Source: Cronobacter muytjensii ATCC 51329 (GTDB lineage: Bacteria; Pseudomonadota; Gammaproteobacteria; Enterobacterales; Enterobacteriaceae). Taken from it: a DNA stretch of 64,000 nt. The number at the start of each line of letters is the position of its first letter. Position 1 is the stretch's first letter. The DNA is taken from assembly GCF_001277195.1 (NCBI RefSeq), contig NZ_CP012268.1:1922001-1986000 (forward strand). Direction: 5' to 3'. Of the stretch, positions 24,010 to 32,441 are shown one piece after another. Both the position numbers and the translations under genes were made by a program. The notes below the pieces were generated by a model. That model was not told the DNA's origin, searched no databases, and saw only the letters and a program-made list of their open reading frames with translations.

Positions 24010-24987
24010 ATGCTATTTCTTAGCGGCCAACAGGTGGCGAGCCTCGGCGGGCTCGACCCGCAGGCGGCGCTGCGCGATGTGACCGATACGGTAACGCTCA
24101 TGGCGTCTGGCGACGCCGTGATGCCAGCCGAAACGCACGTTCCGCTCGATACCGCGCCGGGCATGGTCTATGCGCTGCCCGCGCGCGTCGGCGGACGCTT
24201 TAACGCTACCGGCGTCAAATGGACGGCGCACCGCCCGCAGCCGCAGGACGGCCTGCCGATGGCGCTGACGGTGACGCTCATCAACCGCGCCGACAGCGGG
24301 CTGCCGGTCGGGCTTGTGGAAAGTGGCGGGCTGACGGCGGTGCGCACCGCCGCCGTCTCGGCGCTGGCCTTGCGCCACGCCGCGCCCCGCGAGATAAGAC
24401 GCGTGCTGCTGCTCGGCGCGGGCGTCCAGGCGCGCGCGCATCTCGCCATGCTCAGCGCGCATTTCCCGTCGCTTGAGGCGCTTGGCCTGTGGAACCGCAC
24501 GCCGGAACGCCTCGACGCCCTGACCACCGCCCCGCTGCCGTTCCCGTTTACGCGTTATCGTCATCCTGACGACGCGCAGGCGCAGCCCTGGGATGCGGTT
24601 ATCACCTGTACCGGCGCGCAGCAGCCGTTTCTCGGCCCGGCCTGGTTTACCCCCGGCAGGCTGGTGATGCAGATTGGTTATCACGAAGTGAGCTTTGCAG
24701 CCATCAGGCGCGCCACACAGGTGGTCGTCGACGCCTGGGGCGAGTTTCGCCATACCAGCGCCAAAAGCCTGTTTCAGATGTATCGCGCAGGCGAATTCCC
24801 GGATGACGGCTGGGCCGCCGATCTTCCGGCGCTGGTCAGCGGGCGCTGGCGTCCGGCGGCTGACGACTGCGTCTATTTTTCGTCGTTCGGTCTGAATGTG
24901 TTTGATATCGCGCTCGCCGCGCGCGTGTTGCAGGCGGCGGAGCGCGACGATGTGGGCACCTCGCTTGCGCTGTCTTGCGCGCCTTAA
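24010..24987 (+). CDS. Ornithine cyclodeaminase / mu-crystallin family enzyme
   Basis: A 325-residue NAD(P)-binding protein of the OCD/mu-crystallin family. The nucleotide fold shows LLLGAGVQARAH near residues 137-148, and the substrate-side segment includes GLVESGGLTAVRTAAVSALA. Members include ornithine cyclodeaminase, ketimine reductases, and opine or pyrroline-2-carboxylate reductases, so the exact reaction cannot be assigned. A GGAGG site precedes the ATG. As the last gene of the peptide-type operon it may reduce or deaminate a product of the imported compound. Its stop codon shares the palindrome TTAA with the stop of the convergent ATPase gene. Confidence 0.82.
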   Translation: MLFLSGQQVASLGGLDPQAALRDVTDTVTLMASGDAVMPAETHVPLDTAPGMVYALPARVGGRFNATGVKWTAHRPQPQDGLPMALTVTLINRADSGLPVGLVESGGLTAVRTAAVSALALRHAAPREIRRVLLLGAGVQARAHLAMLSAHFPSLEALGLWNRTPERLDALTTAPLPFPFTRYRHPDDAQAQPWDAVITCTGAQQPFLGPAWFTPGRLVMQIGYHEVSFAAIRRATQVVVDAWGEFRHTSAKSLFQMYRAGEFPDDGWAADLPALVSGRWRPAADDCVYFSSFGLNVFDIALAARVLQAAERDDVGTSLALSCAP

Positions 24988-26597
24988 ACGGTGTGGCGCA
25001 GGCGCAGCGCCTGGTGAAGATCGGGCGCGCTGTCGATAAGCCGCCGGGTATACGGGTGCGCGGGCGACGCCAGCACCTGATGCGTCGGTCCCTCCTCCAC
25101 GACATCGCCAAGATAGAGCACCAGCACGCGATCGCAGAGCTGGCGCACCGCCTGTAAATCGTGACTGATAAACAGCACCGACAGCCCGAGCTTGTCGCGA
25201 AGCTCCGCCAGCAGGCGCAGGATTTGTCCGCGAACCGGCAGGTCGAGCGCCGCCACGGCTTCGTCGGCGACCAGCAGATCGGGTTCCAGCGCCAGCGCGC
25301 GGGCGATGGCGATACGCTGGCGCTGCCCGCCGGAGAAAGCCGCCGGACGCCGCTGCGCCCAGGAAGGGTCAAGCCCCACCAGCGTCATGAGTTCGCTCAC
25401 CCGCGCGGGGATGGCGTCGCCGTGGCGCAGGCCGTGTACCCGCAGCGGCTCCGCGAGCTGCTCGCCGATGCTCATACGCGGATCGAGACTGGCGTAGGGG
25501 TCCTGAAAGATCATTTGCGCGCGGCGGCGCACACGCTTTTGTTCGCCGCGGCTCGCCTGCGCCATATCGACGCCGTCAAAGAGAATAGCGCCGCTGTCTG
25601 CTTCGATAAGCCCGATAGCCGCGCGCCCGAGCGTGGTTTTGCCGGACCCGGATTCGCCGATTAGCCCGACGATTTCCCCGCGCGCCAGGCTGAAGGAAGT
25701 GGGATGCAGCACCCGCTGGCGCTCCGGGGGAATAAACGGCAACCGTTGACGGCGCGGATAACTTTTCACGATGCCGGTCACCTGCAACAGCGGCGGCGTC
25801 TGGCGTTCAATTTCACGGACCTCTGGCGTTTGCGGCGTGGATGCCGCGATAAGCCGCCGCGTCCAGTCGGCCTGAGGCGCGGTAAAGAGCGGCTCCACCG
25901 GGCCCTGTTCGACGATTTCACCACCGTTCATCACGCAGGCGCGATCGGCAAAACGCGCAACCACGCTGAGATCGTGCGTGACCAGCAGCACGCCCATGCC
26001 CATCTCCTGCTGGAGATGTTTTAACAGCCCGAGGATTTGCGCCTGGAGCGTCACGTCCAGCGCGGTGGTAGGTTCATCCGCAATCAGCAGATCCGGTTTG
26101 CCGCTGATGGCGCTCGCAATCATCACGCGCTGGCGCATGCCGCCGGAGAGCTGATGAATATACTGGCGCGCGCGCTTTTCCGGCTCGCCGATGCCGACAT
26201 GGCCGAGCAGCGCCACCGCCTCGCGCCAGGCGGCTTTCCAGCCAAGCCCGCGATGACGCACCAGCACTTCGGCTATCTGTTCGCCCACTTTCAGCACCGG
26301 ATTCATGCTGCTCATCGGCTCCTGGAAAATCATGGCGATGTGCCGTCCGCGCAGGCCCGTCGGGTATGGCGAATCCGGGATAATCGAGTGGGCGTCGTCA
26401 AAGCGGATTTCGCCGCCGCTCTGCCAGACGCCGCGCGGCAGCAGGCCGGTAATGGCGAGCGACGTGAGGGTTTTGCCGCAACCCGATTCGCCCACCAGCG
26501 CGACCATTTCGCGGCGGTCAACGGTCAGGCTGACGTCATGAAGTAAAACAGCCTGCCGACTTTGCAGGCTGAGGTGGGATACGGTTAACAACGGCAC
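24984..26597 (-). CDS. Fused double ABC ATPase, DppD-DppF type
   Basis: A 537-residue cytoplasmic protein with two complete ABC domains, as in GsiA and other fused dipeptide-transporter ATPases. The first domain has GESGCGKTLTS near 35 and LSGGMRQR; the second has GESGSGKTTLG near 315 and FSGGQRQR, each with a Walker B (DLLIADEPTTALD, DLLVADEAVAALD). In the second Walker B the usual Glu-Pro is Glu-Ala. It is presumably the energy unit of the facing operon, which has two permeases and no ATPase. The gene is convergent to that operon and overlaps its last gene by four bases, an unusual layout for one transporter. Confidence 0.9.
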   Translation of the reverse strand: MPLLTVSHLSLQSRQAVLLHDVSLTVDRREMVALVGESGCGKTLTSLAITGLLPRGVWQSGGEIRFDDAHSIIPDSPYPTGLRGRHIAMIFQEPMSSMNPVLKVGEQIAEVLVRHRGLGWKAAWREAVALLGHVGIGEPEKRARQYIHQLSGGMRQRVMIASAISGKPDLLIADEPTTALDVTLQAQILGLLKHLQQEMGMGVLLVTHDLSVVARFADRACVMNGGEIVEQGPVEPLFTAPQADWTRRLIAASTPQTPEVREIERQTPPLLQVTGIVKSYPRRQRLPFIPPERQRVLHPTSFSLARGEIVGLIGESGSGKTTLGRAAIGLIEADSGAILFDGVDMAQASRGEQKRVRRRAQMIFQDPYASLDPRMSIGEQLAEPLRVHGLRHGDAIPARVSELMTLVGLDPSWAQRRPAAFSGGQRQRIAIARALALEPDLLVADEAVAALDLPVRGQILRLLAELRDKLGLSVLFISHDLQAVRQLCDRVLVLYLGDVVEEGPTHQVLASPAHPYTRRLIDSAPDLHQALRLRHTV

Positions 26598-26672
26598 AGG
26601 CGGCTCCCGACAACAGGCATGGGTCGAGCATATCGGCAGCCGCCGTGGTTAACAAGTTGTTATTTAGCTGGT

Positions 26673-27713
26673 TTATGATTCATCCTGACCCACGCGAATT
26701 ACCAGCTTGCCGAAGTTTTTGCCCTCCAGCAGGCCGATGAACGCCTGCGGCGCTTGTTCAAGACCATCGACAATCTGCTCGCGGTAGTGGATTTTCCCGC
26801 TTGAGACCCACTGGCCCATTTCACGCTGGAACTCTTCAATCCGGTGACCATAATCCTGGTTGATGATAAAGCCCTGCATGCGGATGCGTTTTTTAAGCAG
26901 CGTGCCCATTAGCAGCGGCAGGCGATCCGGGCCTGGCGGCAGGTCTGTGGCGTTATAGCCGGAGACCAGACCGCAGAGCGGCACGCGCGCGCCGGTGTTC
27001 AGCAGCGGCAATACGGCGTCAAACACTTTACCGCCGACATTCTCATAATAGACGTCGATGCCCTGCGGGCAGGCGGCGGCAAGCTTATCCGCGAAATCCG
27101 GCGCGCGGTGATCGATACAGGCGTCAAACCCCAGATGCTCAACGGCGTAGCGGCATTTCTCTTCGCCGCCCGCCACGCCGACCACGCGACAACCTTTAAT
27201 TTTACCAATCTGTCCGACGCTCGCGCCTACCGGCCCGGTCGCCGCGGCGACCACCAGCGTCTCACCCTCTTTCGGCGCGCCGATATCCAGCAGGCCCATA
27301 TAGGCGGTAAAGCCCGGCATCCCCAGCACGCCGAGGAACCAGGACGGGTGCTCTGGCGATGTGCCGAGCGGAGTCAGTTGTTTGGCGTCACAGATGCAGT
27401 AATCCTGCCAGCCGCTGTACCCGAGCACCCAGTCGCCAGGGTGAAAATCAGGGTGTTCGGATTGCTCCACCACCCCGACGGTACCGCCGACCATCACCTC
27501 GCCGATTTGCACCGGCGGCGAATAGGACGGCTCATCGCTCATACGCCCGCGCATATACGGGTCGAGCGACAGCCAGACCGTGCGCACCAGCACCTGGTTT
27601 TCGCCCGGTGTGGCGACGGTATCTTCTTCAAGACGGAAGTTGTCCGCCACCGGCGCGCCATGCGGCCGGGAGGCGAGCACCCAGCGACGATTACGGGAAG
27701 CTTGTTGTGTCAT
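26673..27713 (-). CDS. curA: NADPH-dependent curcumin/dihydrocurcumin reductase-like oxidoreductase CurA
   Basis: A 346-residue medium-chain dehydrogenase/reductase without the structural zinc, nearly the same length as E. coli CurA (YncB). It has the substrate-side segment WLSLDPYMRGRM near 48-60, the nucleotide motif AATGPVGASVGQIGKIKGCRVVGVAGG near 155-180, and YYENVGG. The enzyme reduces activated double bonds with NADPH in the cytoplasm. The start at 27713 follows AGGAG; a longer frame from 27761 would add an unrelated leader. It lies 49 bases after the XRE-cupin regulator gene on the same strand, so the two may be co-transcribed. Confidence 0.93.
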   Translation of the reverse strand: MTQQASRNRRWVLASRPHGAPVADNFRLEEDTVATPGENQVLVRTVWLSLDPYMRGRMSDEPSYSPPVQIGEVMVGGTVGVVEQSEHPDFHPGDWVLGYSGWQDYCICDAKQLTPLGTSPEHPSWFLGVLGMPGFTAYMGLLDIGAPKEGETLVVAAATGPVGASVGQIGKIKGCRVVGVAGGEEKCRYAVEHLGFDACIDHRAPDFADKLAAACPQGIDVYYENVGGKVFDAVLPLLNTGARVPLCGLVSGYNATDLPPGPDRLPLLMGTLLKKRIRMQGFIINQDYGHRIEEFQREMGQWVSSGKIHYREQIVDGLEQAPQAFIGLLEGKNFGKLVIRVGQDES

Positions 27714-27762
27714 GCGGTTCTCCTTTATTTTCAGGACATCCCCAAAGCGTAGTGCATTCACG

Positions 27763-28338
27763 TCAACTGGCGACGTTATTCAGACGCACCACCAGATAGA
27801 CGCAGGGTGCGTCGCCTGGGTTGATGAAATGGCATTCATTCGGCGGGCCGAGCTCCAGACAGTCGCCCTCGCGCATCTGGTGATGCGTGTCGCCTTCGCG
27901 AAACACCAGCTCCCCGCGCTGTACCCAGATAAGCTGGCGGGCGAAAGCGTAGGCCGAGGCGGGCATCGGAATATCGCTGCCGGCGGGCAGCTCCACCTGC
28001 ACGAGATCGAGCGGCAGATCGGATTTCGGCGAGACGTGGCGGCGCAGATAGTGGCTCTGCGGATCCTGCCAGACGGGCTGATCCGCAAAGCGCAGCAGCC
28101 GCCCTTCGTTCATCTCCGCGCGCGCGATAAGCGTGGACATGCTAAGCCCGAGCGCGCCGGAAAGCCTGCCCAGCAGCGTCGCCGTCGGGCTGCTTTCGCC
28201 GCGCTCGATTTTATGGATCATGGCGCGTGAAACGCCGGCGCGCTCCGCCAGTTCGGAGAGCGACCAGCCGCGCGTCTCGCGCTCAAGGCGAATACGCTCA
28301 CCAATCCGTTGATTTAATGTGTCGATTATATTATTCAT
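27763..28338 (-). CDS. XRE-family transcription regulator with cupin sensor domain
   Basis: A 191-residue regulator. Residues about 10-65 form a helix-turn-helix of the Cro/CI type (LSELAERAGVSRAMIHKIERGESSPTA region), and about 105-188 form a cupin_2 barrel (REGDTHHQMREGDCLELGP). Such proteins often sense a small ligand and control a neighbouring gene. Candidates are curA downstream and mnaT, which is divergent. A sigma-70 promoter lies so close to the ATG that the transcript may be leaderless; no ribosome binding site is visible before the start. Confidence 0.85.
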   Translation of the reverse strand: MNNIIDTLNQRIGERIRLERETRGWSLSELAERAGVSRAMIHKIERGESSPTATLLGRLSGALGLSMSTLIARAEMNEGRLLRFADQPVWQDPQSHYLRRHVSPKSDLPLDLVQVELPAGSDIPMPASAYAFARQLIWVQRGELVFREGDTHHQMREGDCLELGPPNECHFINPGDAPCVYLVVRLNNVAS

Positions 28339-28346
28339 TACGTAAC

Positions 28347-28374
28347 ATTATAGTGAACAACCACCGGGGTTCAA
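28347..28374 (-). promoter_or_regulatory. Sigma-70 promoter of the XRE-cupin gene, possibly leaderless
   Basis: On the minus strand TTGAAC (28369-28374), a 16-base spacer and a perfect TATAAT (28347-28352). Only eight bases separate the -10 box from the ATG, so transcription would start at or next to the start codon. Confidence 0.65.
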
Positions 28375-28376
28375 CC

Positions 28377-28895
28377 ATGCTCATTCGCCACGCCACCGCC
28401 GAAGACTGCGCGGCTATCGCCGACATCTATAACTACGCGGTGCAGCACACCGCCGCCATCTGGAACGATGCTACCGTCGATACCGACAACCGCCTCGCCT
28501 GGTTTTATCAACGCGGCAACGCGGGCTACCCGGTGCTGGTGGCGGTTGAAGGCAACACCGTCGTAGGCTATTCCTCATTCGGCGACTGGCGCGCGTTTGA
28601 TGGCTTTCGTCATACCGTCGAACACTCGGTCTATGTGCATCCGCAGCATCATGGCAAAGGCATCGGCAAGCTGTTGATGACGCATCTGATTGCCGAGGCG
28701 CGGGCTATCGGCAAGCATGTGATGGTCGCGGGGATTGAGTCCCAAAACGTGGCGTCCATCGCGCTGCATGAAAAGCTCGGGTTTACCATCACCGCGCAGA
28801 TGCCGCAGGTCGGCACCAAATTTGGCCGCTGGCTCGATTTAACGTTTATGCAGCTCCAGCTTGATAAACGCCGTGAACCGGACGCCATCGGATGA
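28377..28895 (+). CDS. mnaT: GNAT acetyltransferase MnaT (L-amino acid / methionine sulfone type)
   Basis: A 172-residue N-acetyltransferase equal in length to E. coli MnaT (YncA) and sharing its signature runs: TAAIWNDATVD, SFGDWRAFDGFRHTVEHSVYVHP, and the C terminus EPDAIG. The acetyl-CoA loop is QHHGKGIGKLL near residue 85. Relatives acetylate methionine sulfone, methionine sulfoximine and phosphinothricin-like compounds. The start at 28377 gives the family N terminus MLIRHATAEDC; the longer frame from 28227 runs into the divergent regulator. The stop overlaps ydcZ by four bases. Confidence 0.94.
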   Translation: MLIRHATAEDCAAIADIYNYAVQHTAAIWNDATVDTDNRLAWFYQRGNAGYPVLVAVEGNTVVGYSSFGDWRAFDGFRHTVEHSVYVHPQHHGKGIGKLLMTHLIAEARAIGKHVMVAGIESQNVASIALHEKLGFTITAQMPQVGTKFGRWLDLTFMQLQLDKRREPDAIG

Positions 28896-29341
28896 ATGCG
28901 TCGCTGAGCCTGCTGTTTCTCGCCGCCGCCGGGGTGGGCCTGGTGGTGCAGAATATGCTGATGGTGCGCATTACGCAGTCGGCGTCCACTATCCTGATTG
29001 CGATGCTGCTTAATTCGCTGGTGGGGATTGTGCTGTTCTGCGCGATCCTGCTGCTGCGTAACGGCACGGCGGGCTTTAGCGAGCTTATCGCCACCGTGCG
29101 CTGGTGGACGCTGCTGCCGGGGCTGCTCGGCTCGTTTTTCGTGTTCGCGAGCATCAATGGTTATCAGCATCTCGGCGCGGCCACGACCATTGCGGTACTC
29201 GTGGCGAGTCAGCTTATCGGCGGATTGCTGTTTGATATCGCCCGCACCAGCGGCCTGACGCTGCGTATGGTGGCGGGGCCTGTGGCGGGCGCGGTATTGC
29301 TGGTGATTGGCGCCTGGCTGGTCGCCAGGCGCACCTTCTGA
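28892..29341 (+). CDS. ydcZ: YdcZ-like DMT-superfamily inner-membrane protein
   Basis: A 149-residue membrane protein of the DUF606/DMT group, collinear with E. coli YdcZ. It has about five hydrophobic helices, with the conserved AMLLNSLVGIVLF and WWTLLPGLLGSFFVFASINGYQ stretches. Some members of this family act in pairs as small-molecule exporters; the substrate here is unknown. It overlaps mnaT (ATGA) as in a coupled operon, so acetylation followed by export is a possible pairing. The gene converges with the dehydrogenase gene at 29345, only three bases away. Confidence 0.9.
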   Translation: MNASLSLLFLAAAGVGLVVQNMLMVRITQSASTILIAMLLNSLVGIVLFCAILLLRNGTAGFSELIATVRWWTLLPGLLGSFFVFASINGYQHLGAATTIAVLVASQLIGGLLFDIARTSGLTLRMVAGPVAGAVLLVIGAWLVARRTF

Positions 29342-29344
29342 CGG

Positions 29345-30229
29345 TTACGCTTTCGGTTTCTGCCCGCTGCGGCGCGCGCTGACGGTGGCAAGCGCCGCCC
29401 AGTCCAGCTGCTCGTCGCCGTGGGCCAGCGCGTCGAGATAGTTATCGCGCAGCACCCCCGCAATGCCCATCGGCACGTTTTTACTCTCCGCCGCCTGCTG
29501 CGCCAGACGCACATCTTTCAGCCCGAGCTTCATGGTGAAACCCGCAGGCGAATAGCGGTCTTCGGCGATCATCGCGCCGTAATTTTTATAGGCCGGCGCG
29601 GCAAACAGCGTGCCCGTCATCATCCCGAGAAAATCGCCTTTGCCGACGTCATACGCCTCCACCAGCGCGGAGGCTTCGCCCATCGTCTCAATCGCGCTCG
29701 CGAGCATAAAATTAGCGGCAAGCTTCACCGCGGCCGCCTGCGCCGGGCTGTCGCCAAACGTCCAGGTTTTCTGGCCCAGCACATCGAAAACCGGCTGCGC
29801 TTTCGCAAGCCACTCCGGCGCGCCCGCCGCGAGAATATTGAGATTGCCCGCCGCGGCGACATCCACGCGCCCAAGCACGGGTGCGGCCACGTATCCGATA
29901 CGGCGCTGTTGCGAGAGCGCATCCATCGCCTGCGTGAAAGCCACCGAGACCGTCGCCATGTTGATCCACAGCGCCCCTGGCGCGAGCGACGCCAGCGCGC
30001 CCTGCTCTACCACCACGCTTTCGGTGACCGCGTCATCAGCAAGAATGGTGATTAACACGTCGGCGTCATAAATGTCTTTCGGGCTTTGCGCCACCTGCGC
30101 GCCGAGCGCGCGCAGCGCCTCAGACGGTGCGGGCGAGCGGTTCCATACCGTTACCGTAAAACCGGCGTTGATAAGATTGGTCGCCATCGGCTGGCCCATG
30201 CCGCCGAGGCCGAGAAAAGCAATATGCAT
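29345..30229 (-). CDS. NAD(P)-dependent beta-hydroxyacid dehydrogenase
   Basis: A 294-residue protein of the 3-hydroxyisobutyrate dehydrogenase family. The dinucleotide loop FLGLGGMGQPMA is at residues 5-16, substrate-side residues lie near YVAAPVLGRVDVAAAG, and the catalytic Lys is in AVKLAANFMLAS near 168. The reaction is oxidation of a beta-hydroxyacid or reduction of a semialdehyde, with exact substrate unknown. It lies nine bases after ydcY and probably forms an operon with ydcY and the DppA-like gene upstream. E. coli has no such gene between ydcY and ydcZ. Confidence 0.88.
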   Translation of the reverse strand: MHIAFLGLGGMGQPMATNLINAGFTVTVWNRSPAPSEALRALGAQVAQSPKDIYDADVLITILADDAVTESVVVEQGALASLAPGALWINMATVSVAFTQAMDALSQQRRIGYVAAPVLGRVDVAAAGNLNILAAGAPEWLAKAQPVFDVLGQKTWTFGDSPAQAAAVKLAANFMLASAIETMGEASALVEAYDVGKGDFLGMMTGTLFAAPAYKNYGAMIAEDRYSPAGFTMKLGLKDVRLAQQAAESKNVPMGIAGVLRDNYLDALAHGDEQLDWAALATVSARRSGQKPKA

Positions 30230-30238
30230 GACAATTCC

Positions 30239-30484
30239 TTATAAAATCGTGCCGCCGCGGGTCAGCTCCGCCAGGCGTTCAGCCGCCTCGCGCTCGCGAT
30301 CTTCTTTGTGTTGACGCCCGTGATGGGCAATGGCGGTGCGCAGCCGCTGCTGCTCGACGTAGCGCTCGTCGCGGCTGAGCTGCGCGTCGTCGCTGAGTTC
30401 AATCAGCAGTTCGTTCATATGCGCGATAACGTGCTCTTCAATCACCGCGTCGACCTGGCGTTTCACTTCATCAAGATGAGACAT
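30239..30484 (-). CDS. ydcY: YdcY-family small protein (DUF2526)
   Basis: An 81-residue cytoplasmic protein closely matching E. coli YdcY (77 residues): MSHLDEV at the start, ESVIAHMNELLI-like middle, LRTAIAHHGR and the ending TRGGTIL. It is largely helical and charged, with no known function. AGG with a good spacing precedes the start. It lies between the DppA-like and dehydrogenase genes. Confidence 0.92.
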   Translation of the reverse strand: MSHLDEVKRQVDAVIEEHVIAHMNELLIELSDDAQLSRDERYVEQQRLRTAIAHHGRQHKEDREREAAERLAELTRGGTIL

Positions 30485-30503
30485 TAAACCTCCTTAAACG
30501 CGT

Positions 30504-30525
30504 CGCCGCGGCAGAGGCCGCGGCG
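30504..30525 (-). other. Intercistronic hairpin between the DppA-like gene and ydcY
   Basis: A 9-bp perfect stem CGCCGCGGC/GCCGCGGCG with a four-base loop and no T tract. Such hairpins after binding-protein genes often stabilise the upstream message and lower downstream expression. Confidence 0.5.
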
Positions 30526-30531
30526 CAGTGC

Positions 30532-32130
30532 TTAATTGATTTTCGCTTTCGAGAAGTCGCTGCCCATCAGGCTGACGCTGTACCCCGTCACGTTGCTGCG
30601 GGTCGCGTAGAAGGTGCGGCCATTGGCGAGCGGCACCCACGGCGCCTGCTGGTAGAAGATCTCCTGCGCCTGCTCGTAGAGTTTAGCGCGTTCTTGCGGC
30701 GCGCTGACGCGCCTGGCCTGATCAATCAGCGAGGTGTACTGCTTGTCGCACCAGCGCGCGGCGTTGGAGCCGCTCTGGATACTGTCGCAGCTCAGCAGCA
30801 CGTCGGCGAAGTTATCCGGGTCGCCGTTGTCGGACATCCAGCCATACAGCGCGGCGTCGTGCTCGCCTTTACGAATGCCGGAGAGGTATTCGCCCCACTC
30901 GTAGCTGACGATTTTCGCCTTCACGCCCACTTTCGCCCAGTCGCTCTGGATCATCTCGGCGATGCGCTTAGAGTTAGGGTTATACGGGCGCTGAACCGGC
31001 ATCGACCACAGCGTCGCTTCAAAGCCTTTATCCAGCCCCGCCTGCTTAAGCAGCGCTTTGGCTTTTTCCGGGTTGTAATCGTAGTCTTTGAGATCCTTGT
31101 TAAAGCCCATCATATTCGGCGGGATCGGCGATTTCGCGACGCTGCCGCTGCCCATAAATACCGCATTAATGATCGACTTCTTATCGACCGCGTAATTAAG
31201 CGCCTGACGAACCAGCACGTTATCGAACGGTTTCTTCTCGGTGTTGAACGCCAGATAACCGACGTTCAGCGCCTCGACGCTGTGCAGCGTCAGGTTTTTA
31301 TCGCCCTTGATCTGCTCAAACTGCACCGGGCTTGGCGCCGGAATAATCTGGCACTCGTTGGTTTTAAGCTTGGCAAGGCGCGTCTCGACGTTCGGGGTAA
31401 TCGAGAAGATCAGGTGTTTGGTCGGCACTTCGCCGTCCCAGTAGTTCGGGTTAGCGATATAGCGGATAAGCGAGTCGACTTTATACTGTTGCAGCGCATA
31501 GGGGCCGGTGCCGATGGGCCAGTTATCGACATTTTCCGGCGTGCCTTTTTTCAGCATCGCATCGGCGTATTCCGCCGAGAGGATCGAGGCGAAATCCATG
31601 CCCCAGTCAGCCAGGAACGCGGCGTTTGGCTCGCTCAGCGTGAACTGGACATGGTAGTCGTCGAGCTTTTTCACGTCGGTGATAAGCTTATCGAGGCCCA
31701 CATCCTGGAAGTATTCATAGTTGCCCTGCGACACCTTATGGTAAGGATGGTTAGGGTCTTTCTGGCGCATCACCGAGAAAATCACGTCGTCCGCGTTGAA
31801 GTCGCGCGTCGGTTTGAAAAATTTGTTGCTGTTGAACTTCACGCCCTGGCGCAGCGTAAACGTCCAGGTCTTGCCGTCCTGGCTCACCGTCCACCCGGTG
31901 GCAAGCGACGGCACCGGGGTGTTGGTTTTCGGATCGAAGTTGACCAGGCGGTTATACAACACCTGCGAGCTCGCCACGAAGCTCGGCCCGGAACTCGCGA
32001 TTTGCGGGTTGAAGGATTCCGGCGATGCCTCGGAGCAGTAAATAATCGTATCGCTGTTCGCCGCGATCGCGCTTGCCGGTAACAGGGCGCTTAACAGCAG
32101 CCCGAGCAGAGTTTTCCCTGTCTTCATCAT
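30532..32130 (-). CDS. DppA-like peptide/haem-type periplasmic binding protein
   Basis: A 532-residue family 5 binding protein with a signal peptide (ending near residue 23, PASAIA). It follows E. coli DppA through its length, sharing YCSEASPESFNPQ, NPYHKVSQGNYEYF, PIGTGPYALQQY and MPVQRPYNPNSKRIAEMIQSDWAKVGV, but is clearly diverged. DppA-type proteins bind di- and tripeptides and can bind haem. No permease or ATPase gene is adjacent on this strand, so it may feed a transporter encoded elsewhere. The Met at 32127 is slightly better spaced from AAGG and may be the true start. Confidence 0.9.
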   Translation of the reverse strand: MMKTGKTLLGLLLSALLPASAIAANSDTIIYCSEASPESFNPQIASSGPSFVASSQVLYNRLVNFDPKTNTPVPSLATGWTVSQDGKTWTFTLRQGVKFNSNKFFKPTRDFNADDVIFSVMRQKDPNHPYHKVSQGNYEYFQDVGLDKLITDVKKLDDYHVQFTLSEPNAAFLADWGMDFASILSAEYADAMLKKGTPENVDNWPIGTGPYALQQYKVDSLIRYIANPNYWDGEVPTKHLIFSITPNVETRLAKLKTNECQIIPAPSPVQFEQIKGDKNLTLHSVEALNVGYLAFNTEKKPFDNVLVRQALNYAVDKKSIINAVFMGSGSVAKSPIPPNMMGFNKDLKDYDYNPEKAKALLKQAGLDKGFEATLWSMPVQRPYNPNSKRIAEMIQSDWAKVGVKAKIVSYEWGEYLSGIRKGEHDAALYGWMSDNGDPDNFADVLLSCDSIQSGSNAARWCDKQYTSLIDQARRVSAPQERAKLYEQAQEIFYQQAPWVPLANGRTFYATRSNVTGYSVSLMGSDFSKAKIN

Positions 32131-32441
32131 GTGCCTTTTATTTTACTTTTCAGAAGGAAAGCCATCACATCACAGGCCGCGTCAACTGGCAAATAACAAA
32201 AAACTGTAGCTTTATGCCTTTCTGGCATTTTTCGCCTGAATATCAGTCAATTTCAGCTAAAAATGATTTACGCTCCGGTTAAGTCGCGTTATCACCGCGA
32301 ATTTTTGCTTAAGTCAAGAAAATTCCTAAGATTCAATGACCCGAGAATTTACGCTTTTTTGCGTTTCTTTCGCGCTTTGCTGGACAGGTCTATCGTTCAA
32401 AGTAGCGTGGTGAAAATGTTTTTCCTGGCAGAGAGAATGAC
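32131..32441. promoter_or_regulatory. Intergenic region before srfA with a candidate promoter
   Basis: About 310 AT-rich bases between divergent genes. A weak sigma-70 candidate for srfA is TTGCTT (32305-32310), a 16-base spacer and TAAGAT (32327-32332), which would leave a leader of about 100 bases. No sigma-28 box was found. Confidence 0.3.

Noticed and set aside
30694..32082. A 462-codon plus-strand frame opposite the DppA-like gene
   Set aside because: Antisense shadow with no recognisable domain or ribosome binding site.
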